This document shows, piece by piece, positions 56,939-64,000 of a stretch of DNA of 64,000 nucleotides. Source of the DNA: Boesenbergia rotunda (lineage: Eukaryota; Streptophyta; Magnoliopsida; Zingiberales; Zingiberaceae). Below the pieces are notes generated by a model, which was not told where the DNA came from, made no database searches, and was given only the letters and a program-made list of their open reading frames with translations. The position numbers were made by a program, and so were the translations under genes. Position 1 is the stretch's first letter. Every line of letters begins with the position of its first letter. Location: assembly GCA_024364735.1 (NCBI GenBank), contig JAGFNQ010005673.1, positions 62,001 to 126,000 of the forward strand, read 5' to 3'.

Positions 56939-57721
56939 TGTTCCAGAAGGAATCGACGCAGATGGCCAATCACCAGAGTTCAGCCCATGGAGATGATGAC
57001 AATGACGAAAGGGGAAGAGCTCCTGCCCTGCGAGATTAATACAAGCGTTAATGGGAACACGCTTGAGATTGTCCGGCGGAGCTCACTCCGACGCTCAAGT
57101 TAGTACGCGAGTCTCTGTGAGAGAAAGAAATAAGGAGAAGTATGCGTAAAGTGAGTGTAACCCCCTTACCTGGGCGGTTGAAGTACCTTTTATACCTGTG
57201 GCGGTAGTCACATGTGTCCCCACGTTCTTCTCCATGTCCCCTCAATTGTCTGTTACTGGATAATTCTTGTAACGGTCCTTGCGGCAATTAAATCTGGTCC
57301 ATTGTGATAATTAAGGCTTTAATGGCCGCATACTATGAGTCATGATTATCCCATAATTATTGGTGGTAATTATTTGCAAATCCAAAGAATGGGGAACGGT
57401 TACTTGAGGTCGGATCATAGGATAGGATGATCCTTAGGCTTCGCTACCCCGAGGTGATTTCGGGTTCTTTGGCCTGGGAGGGTCCCGGGTGTCTGTCTTC
57501 CCGAGGTGATCTCAGGGCCTTGACTTCCCCGAGGTAATTTCGGGTATATATGTCATTCTGGGGTGATCTCAAGAGTAGATTTGCCTGAGATGATCTCGGG
57601 AGTCTATCTTCTCGAGAGGGTCTCGGGAGTCAGATAGAGATAGTTGTCTAGACTCGATGGATCTTGCCACATAGCTTCTTCAATCCATGTGTTAATCACA
57701 GGGTGCTAAACCCCATCACCA
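56939..57721 (-). mobile_element. Tat 5' LTR
   Basis: 783 bp. On the minus strand from TGGTGATGGGG to TTCTGGAACA, with TATA box TATAAAAGG (57195-57187) and short GAGGTGATCTCGGG-type repeats in its U3 (about 57449-57640). The R/U5 part matches the LTR piece at about 62130-62287. Confidence 0.85.
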
Positions 57722-58690
57722 GGTTTGAAATTTTTTAATTTTTTATATTGGTGTAAATATATTATATTTATGTTATTTATTTTAAATTTCTATTTCAATT
57801 TGCAGGATTAATTAAGAATCAGTATTACAATCAAATGTCAGCATGATAATGTAAGAAATGAATTAAGCGAATTTATCTACTTGTGTGAGGGTACCTAAGA
57901 GTCGTACGTGTCGATTGTGATATAAATTTTTAAGTTATATTTAGTAATTTATGGATATACTTTTGAGTGTAGTTGATCAAACATGTCTTTTATTTGAGTG
58001 TTGTTGATTAAATATGTCTTTTGTGAATACACTTTTAGGTTGTGATAGATATTTATGTTATATCTTTTTATTTTGTTATAAAAAATATTTTGTTCAATTA
58101 TAATTGTGTTGCAATAAAATATGACCAATTACTTCTACACTACGAATAAATGGTAGAATAATACAATACAAATAACTTTGATAAATTTAAATAGTGGAAA
58201 AATTAAAGAAAATATTTACTTCGTCACAGTTCAAAGTTGTAAAGTTACTCGTATAACTTACTTTGTTAAATTAAAATTGTATTACAGTAAAATATGATCA
58301 ATTACTTCTATACTATAAATAAATGGTGAAGTAATACACCACCAACGACTTTAACAAATTTAAATAGCGACGAAGCTAAAGCAAAAATTTATTGCACAAC
58401 AATTTAAAAAATTGTGAAGTCATGTAAATAATTTATTTTATCAATTAATGTAATTTATAATGTCATATATGATCAACTACTGTAATTTTATGGAACCGAT
58501 GAAGTAAAAGAGTATTTTACTTCATAAACGGTTCAATTTTGAACTAGTTTACATCGGACATAGATTTCATCACTTTATGGCGAAGAAATAAACCGACACT
58601 TTTATTTCACGTTTCTATAGTTCGGTAATTATATCTATCTATTATTTTGTTGAATATCGAAGTCTATCACTTAAACTCATGTAGTGCATG
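57722..58690. mobile_element. Possible CACTA-type DNA transposon fragment
   Basis: The stretch ends CTCATGTAGTG (58680-58690), complement CACTACATGAG, as at a CACTA terminus. Inside, a unit of about 167 bp is repeated: 58098 onward and 58265 onward share GTAAAATATGA(C/T)CAATTACTTCT-like blocks. Inverted GAAGTAA/TTACTTC words are frequent. No gene and no left end. Confidence 0.4.
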
Positions 58691-59109
58691 GAACCATATT
58701 ATATATGTTCGTATAATTTTTCTGATTATATTCATGTCCTCAAATATCATTTTCATATGTCACATTGAACAATAATTTTTTAAATACGAATTAGACTTAT
58801 AGCAATCGATTCAGAACATTACTATAATGATGAATAGTGCTCGAATCGATTGCTACATTATAGTAATTGATTCAAAGGGGCAAAACGAAATCGGATACTT
58901 GATTTAGTAATTTTGAAATTTACTTACATCATTAAATATTCGACAACTTTAATTAGGTGGTTCGATAATTTACAGAACAAATAAAGTATATTACAGTTAT
59001 GTTTTTATATATATTGGAATAACAAAATGATATTATTTATTTCAAATAATTTAATATTATATTTTATAATAAAATATAGATAAATAAATTATTTTAGATA
59101 TTCGTTCTT
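58691..59109. other. AT-rich spacer with one perfect inverted repeat
   Basis: No gene. AGCAATCGATTC (58801-58812) and GAATCGATTGCT (58843-58854) form a 12-bp perfect inverted repeat around 30 bases. A half copy (AGTAATTGATTC) follows. Confidence 0.6.
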
Positions 59110-59358
59110 TGCATGGATTATGTGTTTTGTTCATAATTTATTAAATTTGAGGTCGTCGATTCCGGTGACATTGGAAATTGATTTAGTGATGTGAGATCTC
59201 TAGCCGGTCAAACTAATATAGAAAATTTAGCTAATCCTATATAATTTAATATTCACATATATGAATGAGGCTTCAATAACTAATGAGAGTACCTATCTAT
59301 CAATCTGTTTCACACCACACATTCAGCAGAAAAAAAGGGTGGTTTATACTCAAGTCAA
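59110..59358 (+). repeat. Partial second copy of the BAHD gene promoter
   Basis: Matches the BAHD upstream region (62289-62451 plus 62853-62960): GATTATGT(G/A)TTTTGTTCAT, GTGTGAGATCTCTAGCC, TATTCACATATATGAATGAG, TTTCACACCACACATT and GGGTGGTTTA are shared in the same order. Similarity ends at AAG exactly where the gene's ATG would stand. A TATATAA box (59238-59244) is about 120 bp before that point. No acyltransferase coding sequence follows, so this is the remnant of a tandem copy. Confidence 0.82.
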
Positions 59359-60175
59359 CTCTCCCTCGAAGAGTATCCCATGGTTGGCATGTGGACTGAA
59401 GGAGCTGTGCGGCAGCAAATATCGAGTCAGAATGGTTCTCTAGCCAGGATGCTCAAGATTCCCTCGGAAAGGAGAATCCCGAGACTGACTCGAATATGCA
59501 TAGTTCTGAGGATATCTCCAGAAAGATATATCCTCGAGTTCACCTCAGTTGTGTTTGTATTTGATAGCTTTATGTTTGTAGTTTGGTATTGGATATGTTT
59601 TATGTTTAATAGTTTTGTATTTGATATTTTGATAATTTTGTATTTGTAGTTTGGTATGAGATATTCTTTCAAGTTATTGCCCCCGCACCACAGTAGGTAC
59701 AATTTTTCTTTTCCACACCTGATGAGTTCTGAGGGAGTTGGATTACACTAATACATTTACTATTGTACTACTTGCTCAGAAAAAATTCATAAAAGAGTTA
59801 AGCTGTAGTTAAAAGAATTTTTAACTCATGCAATTCGTAATTGTGAATTTTGTTGTTAGATAATCATCAGCCTTATTTACAGGCTGTTCCAACTCCAAAT
59901 ATGTTGTTAAATCATTTTTATTACCTTACTACTATGTTCTTTTGTTCCATGATTTGTCAGTGTAGCTGGCGTTGGAATGAATTCATGACAGTTGCCACTT
60001 TCATGCCAACCAGCTGATGTTGACTGTTTCATAGGTGTGGACCCAATGTTCTCTCTAGTAAAATAAGAGTTGTCTCAATCGCTTACTGCATTTATATCCC
60101 ACTTACTAAAAACAAAAAAACAAAAGGTGAACCGTTAAGATCTCTTAATCTCGGCCTCATATATTTTTAGAAAAT
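59359..60175. other. Spacer, no gene recognised
   Basis: Begins where the promoter copy stops. A TTTGTATTTG(A/T)-rich run lies at 59545-59660. No acyltransferase motif was found in any frame, and no transposon ends. Confidence 0.5.
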
Positions 60176-60179
60176 GATA

Positions 60180-60335
60180 AATCATGATTATCACTAATAT
60201 AATGAGACGCCTAAGGTCGAATGGATTAAAGTTAGCAGATTAGGATTTTATCCCGGTACGTAACTGGCGACGTTTGAACCTGTGCCTCCGTAATAAACGG
60301 TCAGGCGTCTTACTATCCGATTCAGCCCGTGGGGA
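60180..60335 (-). mobile_element. SINE-like element
   Basis: On the minus strand a tRNA-like head: GGGCTGAATCGGATAGTAAG (around an A-box-like TAGTAAGACGC) and, about 30 bases on, CACAGGTTCAAACG (B-box-like GGTTCAAAC). A body of about 90 bp follows, ending in AT-rich sequence. This is the plan of plant SINEs transcribed by RNA polymerase III. No target duplication was established. Confidence 0.45.
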
Positions 60336-61299
60336 CATATACAAAGTGTGTGTATATAGGTTTAAATATAGTGACTGTTTTTATCAAACTTATAGTGACT
60401 AAATGCATAGCTTGAATATACAAAGTAATGCAAATTTTTGGCAATCAATAGCGATTAAATGCATATCTTGATAAAAAATGATGCCACAAGATTCTATATC
60501 ACCAACATGAATAAGCTGATAGAACCATGTTTTGTTCAGTTAGGAGCCCAAGTCAATAATGTTTGACTCTCATGAAACCCTTGAATGCTTGTTCTAACTC
60601 AAACTGGAACTGGATCAGCCTACTCTAGTGTCAGTTTGTTTAATCAGTCCAATTCCACTTGAATTGTGACTGATAAGTCAGTATGACAAAACTAACTGGA
60701 ATCTTTTTTGTTCCTAAATGCGGCAGTCACAACATTATTACAAATGTGAATGGGAAAGAAGGTTCACGCCTTCTTTTTTTGTTCCTAAATGGAACCTTTA
60801 GCAGAGTAGCATTTGTAGATGTTCACGCCTTCTAGATGTTCGCTTTCTAAGTTTTATTTGTTAAAAATTCTTTTTTAAGTTTCTACTGTCTGCTATTTAT
60901 TCTTCTTAATTGATATCTTGATTTAATATTCACAGCCGCGACGAGGATGCTTTGAGATACAAAAGGAAGGCGGTCAAATTTTTATCTTTACTGGTGATTT
61001 TTTTACAACATTGCTATATATATGTTGTCCAGAATAACTTATACTTCAATCTCACACTTGTATGCTACATATAAGTTTGATCATGTTAGTTGTAAGCATA
61101 TTCAAGCTTTCGAACGATATTGTTAAGTCCTTGCTATAACTATGCATGTGTATATAACGAAAGAAATGTGATGGTTGTGAATTTTTGTAAGCTTTTGTTA
61201 TAAGCTGCTATGAATTTTTTATAAGCAGCTTTTGTAAGCTGCTGTGATATATATATCATCAGAATTTTTTGTAAGTTACCTAAATACAAATTAATTTTT
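60336..61299. other. Spacer, no gene recognised
   Basis: AT-rich. GTTCACGCCTTCT occurs twice (60763, 60820) close together, and AAGCTGCTAT/AAGCTGCTGT words repeat near 61203-61245. No coding region. Confidence 0.5.
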
Positions 61300-61607
61300 T
61301 GATTTTTTTTTATAAACGACGGATTTCTAACGGAATATTAATTCTGTCGGAATATATCAATAATATTGTCGACGGAAATTTGGGGATTTCCGTCGGAAAT
61401 TTTCGACGGAAACCGCCCTGATTTCCGTCGGAACAGTATTCCGACGGAAATAAAATTCCATCGGAAATTTTACCGACGGTACGAAAATTCCGTCGGTAAT
61501 TCATTATCGACGGATTTCACTCCGACGGAGAAAATTCTACCGGAATTCCGTCGGTAAGTGTGATTACCGACGGAATTCCGTCGGAAATACAGTTTTTTGT
61601 GGTAGTG
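61300..61607. mobile_element. DNA transposon end with GACGGAATTCCGTCGG repeats
   Basis: A dense array of TTCCGTCGG and CCGACGGAA in both orientations ends in CAGTTTTTTGTGGTAGTG. The complement begins CACTACCACAAAAAACTG, as in CACTA-type termini. Only one end is found. Confidence 0.5.
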
Positions 61608-61737
61608 TCACCCCGGGAAGTCGGGTCCCGAGTGAATTACCGAGGATTTCACTCCGACGGAGAAAATTCTGTCGGAATTCCGTTAGTAAGTGCGATTACC
61701 GACGGAATTCCATCGGGAATGCAGTTTTTTTGGTAGT
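61606..61737. repeat. 131-bp tandem duplication of transposon end plus flank
   Basis: The transposon terminus and the following CACCCCGGGAAGTCGGGTCC occur twice, 131 bp apart (flank starting at 61606 and 61737). The second terminus copy is shortened at its left side and differs at several bases. Confidence 0.85.
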
Positions 61738-62287
61738 GTCACCCCGGGAAGTCGGGTCCCGAGACCATCTCGGGGAAGTGGAGCGCGCGATGGCCCGGGC
61801 CAGAAGACCCCAAGACCACCTCCAGGAAGCGGAGCCCAAGCAATATTCGACCTCAAGTAACGATCCCCCTCCTTTTTTCTCGGATTTATAAATAAGCATC
61901 CCGCTAGCGCGGAGTCATCATAACCCTTCAATATCGCAACGGGTCTCACTTAATAGCAGCGTGGACCGTTTCAAAGGATATCCTGTAACCGCGAAGGGGA
62001 TTATGGGATGCGCCAAGGCAGCCGCCACATATATAAAATATAGTCCAACCCCTCCGGTAAGAGGGTTATGCATTCTCTGCTACTCATACATCTTTCTGCT
62101 TAATACTTCTCCTCTTCATCGAGGCACTGACTTCAGCGTCGGAGTGGGCTCCGCCGGACAACCTCCGCCGTGTTCCTCTAACGCTCGTGTTGATCTCGCA
62201 GGGTACAGAGTTCCTCCCCTCCCGTCAGCATCCGCGTGGGCTGAACCTCGGTGACTGGCTATCGACGTCGACTCCTTCCGGAACATA
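61738..62287 (+). mobile_element. Tat-type LTR piece
   Basis: The last part (about 62130-62287), containing CGTCGGAGTGGGCTCCGCCG and ending CTCCTTCCGGAACA, matches the R/U5 end of the Tat LTR at 56939-57100 in opposite orientation. ATATATAAAATA (62029-62040) may be its TATA box. The left limit is unclear because the transposon end abuts it. Confidence 0.62.
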
Positions 62288-62960
62288 TAGATTATGTATT
62301 TTGTTCATAGTTTATTAATTTGAGGATCGTCAATTTCGATGACATTGAAAATTGATTTAGTGGTGTGAGATCTCTAGCCAGTCAAACTAATAGAGAAGCT
62401 TATATGACATTTTATTAATTTTCCACAAAATATAGCTAATCATATATAATTTAAGGGGGACGCTTGGTAAGTGAGTTTAGAAGTCGGGAATGAGAATAAA
62501 ATAAATTTCATTCCCATTTATGATGCTTGGTATACGAAATCGGAATTAAAATATGGATATCATACTCATGATTTTATAACCTAGACCCCACTAGATTATC
62601 ACCAAACACATAAACTTTCAATCAAAACTCATTATTATTCCTATTGTCGAATGTATATCAAGCGCATCCTAATATTTTGCATTTTGTAAAAATTTTTCCT
62701 TCAAATGGGGCACTAACCCTGGGACGTTGAGCTTCTAGATTACCACCGCGAGCGCTTCTCGATTTACCCTGATGACTAATAAAAAACTTTCATGGGATCG
62801 AACCGATCATCCCAGATTTAATTTGTCTACTGTCTGATTCATCGAAGCACCCTAATATTCACATATATGAATGAGGCTTCAATAATTGGAAGTACCTGTT
62901 TCACACCACACATTTAGCAGAAAAAAGGGTGGTTTACACTCAGTCAACTCTTCCTCCAAG
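62288..62960 (+). promoter_or_regulatory. Upstream region of the BAHD gene
   Basis: Contains TATATAA (62443-62449) followed by a 398-bp insertion, then the conserved block TATTCACATATATGAATGAG and a short leader with AGTCAACTCTTCCTCCAAG before the ATG. In the upstream copy the same TATA box is only about 120 bp from the start point. Confidence 0.6.
62455..62852. mobile_element. Insertion in the BAHD promoter (MITE-like, possibly composite)
   Basis: Flanked by TAA (62452-62454 and 62853-62855) and absent from the promoter copy at 59245. The left end GGGGGACGCTTGGTAAGTGA is like that of Tourist/Harbinger-type MITEs. A near-inverted end (TATCAAGCGCATCC) sits at 62656-62669, also followed by TAATATT, so a first MITE may end there. 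The remainder (to 62852) contains GGTTCGATCCC on the minus strand, a B-box-like motif. Confidence 0.6.
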
Positions 62961-64000
62961 ATGTCGCCGCCGCCGGCAAAAGTTACGGTCCTCGAAAGCT
63001 CTCAAGTTGCTCCTCCGCCGGGGTCGGTGCCGGAATCCTCTCTCCCTTTCACCATCTTTGACATAGTATGGCTCTACGCTGGACCCGTTCAGCGCCTTTT
63101 CTTCTACCCTTTCCCCCACTCCACCGGCCACTTCCTCGACTCCCTCCTCCCCACTCTCAAATCCGCCCTCTCCCACACTCTCCGGGACTTTTACCCACTC
63201 TCCGGTAAGATCCGCCTCCACCCGGGTAGCGACGACAAGTACGAGCTACAGTACGTCGAGGGCGACTCTGTTTCCTTCACCGTCGTCGAGCACGATGGGG
63301 ACTTCGACGACCTCTCCGGACGCCCCGGATGCGAGTACACCAGGTTAATTCCCTTGATTCCCCAACTAACTGACCCAGACGATGGCCGGAGGGCGGTGAC
63401 AGCCGTGCAGGTGACTCTGTTTCCCAACAGAGGCGTGGTTGTGGCCGTGACCGTCCACCACTCGGCGTGCGACGGCTCCAGCTCCACCAGATTCATCTCC
63501 TCCTGGGCTTCTCGAACCGCGGCAAGGTCTGGCAAGGCGGCGTCGGCCCCGGCGCTGCCCTTCTTCGACCGGACCTTGATTCCGAATCCGAGCGATGTGT
63601 ACTCCAGGTTCTGCAGCAACTTTGCCGTCGATGCGCAGTCGACCGAGTCGATAATGATGAACTTGGCTCCGCCGGACTCGATCCTCGGCAACTTTACCGT
63701 GAACGCAGATCAGCTCCGGAGGCTGAAGGAGATGGCCTCCTTCCACTGCTCGACCATCGCGGTGACCTACGCGTACGCGTGGGTTTGCCTCGTCAGAGCG
63801 CGAGGATACCCGGAGGAAAAGCATCTCTACTTGGCGTTCCCCGGAGACTGCCGGCATCGGCTGCAGCCGCCGCTTCCGGCGGAGTACTTCGGCAACTGCA
63901 TCGCCGGCTACTTCGTCGAGGCAAAGGCCGGCGACCTCGCGGGGGAAGACGGGTTTCCGACGGCAGCACGACTTGTCGGTGAAACCATCGAAAGGCTCAA
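62961..64000 (+). CDS. BAHD acyltransferase, glucoside malonyl/acyltransferase-like, partial
   Basis: Open from ATG 62961 to the window edge (346 codons), no intron. BAHD enzymes move an acyl group from a CoA thioester to a hydroxyl or amine in the cytosol. Features: an N-terminal SSLPFTIFDIVWLY segment typical of the flavonoid/phenolic glucoside acyltransferase branch, LSGKIRLHP, and the catalytic HxxxD as HHSACDGSSSTRFI (His167, Asp171). AYAWVCLVRA and YFGNCIAGY follow in the expected positions. The family is about 450 residues, so about 100, including the DFGWG structural motif, lie beyond the window. Malonyl or hydroxycinnamoyl transfer to anthocyanin or other phenolic glucosides is likely; donor and acceptor cannot be told. 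The ATG is the first after a short leader and aligns with family starts. Third codon positions are very GC-rich. Confidence 0.93.
   Translation, partial: MSPPPAKVTVLESSQVAPPPGSVPESSLPFTIFDIVWLYAGPVQRLFFYPFPHSTGHFLDSLLPTLKSALSHTLRDFYPLSGKIRLHPGSDDKYELQYVEGDSVSFTVVEHDGDFDDLSGRPGCEYTRLIPLIPQLTDPDDGRRAVTAVQVTLFPNRGVVVAVTVHHSACDGSSSTRFISSWASRTAARSGKAASAPALPFFDRTLIPNPSDVYSRFCSNFAVDAQSTESIMMNLAPPDSILGNFTVNADQLRRLKEMASFHCSTIAVTYAYAWVCLVRARGYPEEKHLYLAFPGDCRHRLQPPLPAEYFGNCIAGYFVEAKAGDLAGEDGFPTAARLVGETIERL

Larger units (their letters stand above)
15605..57721 (-). mobile_element. Tat-lineage Ty3/gypsy element, expanded to 42 kb by nesting
   Basis: Reading right to left on the minus strand: 5' LTR (57721-56939), primer site TGGCGCCGTCTGTGGGAA, gag, protease, reverse transcriptase with YVDD, RNase H, integrase, an antisense gene on the plus strand, a purine tract, and a truncated 3' LTR (15875-15605). 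That primer site and an extra antisense gene between pol and the 3' LTR are typical of the Tat group. Six direct insertions (one itself nested) account for about 33 kb, leaving about 8-9 kb of original element. All its coding parts carry stops, so it is dead. The left LTR is broken off at 15605, so no target duplication can be tested. Confidence 0.86.

Noticed and set aside
62690..62850. A tRNA gene, suggested by GGTTCGATCCC on the minus strand
   Set aside because: No cloverleaf can be folded around it and no clear A box was found. It is more likely a SINE-like or MITE sequence.
63191..63982. Minus-strand and +2 frame ORFs of 163-171 aa over the BAHD gene
   Set aside because: GC-rich third positions open other frames. 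Only the frame from 62961 encodes the HxxxD and YFGNC motifs.
1..64000. Endogenous pararetrovirus or other viral copies
   Set aside because: All reverse-transcriptase-related sequence is of LTR-retrotransposon type, with LTRs, target duplications and gypsy or copia domain order. No movement-protein or caulimovirus-type coat motif was seen.

Overview
This is nuclear DNA of a flowering plant. A BAHD acyltransferase gene, a plant-type hAT transposon, and Tat, chromovirus and SIRE-like copia retrotransposons with plant-type primer sites all point that way. The very GC-rich third codon positions of the one host gene suggest a monocot, but the species cannot be read from the sequence. About 90% of the window is transposable elements. 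The only host gene I can support is a BAHD acyltransferase (62961 to the window end), cut off by the edge.

Layout. (1) 1732-8018 is a decayed hAT transposon with matching inverted termini and a 7-of-8 target duplication; its transposase is split by a 3.3 kb solo LTR (2525-5853, duplication GTAGT). (2) 8019-10009 holds scraps of a chromovirus and a CACTA-like end. (3) 10010-15604 is a minus-strand, pol-less Athila/Tat-type element with a solo LTR in one of its LTRs. (4) 15605-57721 is one minus-strand Tat-lineage Ty3/gypsy element of about 8-9 kb, spread over 42 kb by nested insertions. These are a solo LTR (16307-17693), a gag-only copia (17905-23899), a near-solo LTR (25249-26905), a gag-remnant element inside the integrase gene (27397-34698), a SIRE-like element inside the reverse transcriptase gene (37428-52162) that itself carries another gag-only copia (39145-46687), and a deletion-derivative copia (53395-55792). 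Perfect or near-perfect 5-bp duplications and rejoining reading frames support each nesting step. (5) 57722-62960 contains DNA-transposon ends, a SINE-like unit, an LTR piece, and a partial upstream copy of the BAHD promoter. (6) 62961-64000 is the BAHD gene.

The most interesting material is inside the retroelements. The SIRE-like element 37428-52162 has no pol but carries a separate gene with its own TATA box, a predicted intron and a plant-transposon-associated domain. The same palindromic motif lies just upstream of the TATA box in both the LTR promoter and this internal promoter. A second copia group carries dense arrays of a different palindrome. The Tat host has an antisense gene with its own TATA box and a predicted intron. 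Several element families lack pol altogether and would depend on enzymes supplied by other elements.

The Tat pol fragments, the hAT transposase and most gag frames are pseudogenes. Many of the stops are at codons where a C-to-T change (on either strand) explains the loss, as expected for methylated DNA. Coordinates of LTR ends are from direct reading and are good to a few bases where a target duplication is quoted. Other limits are approximate.
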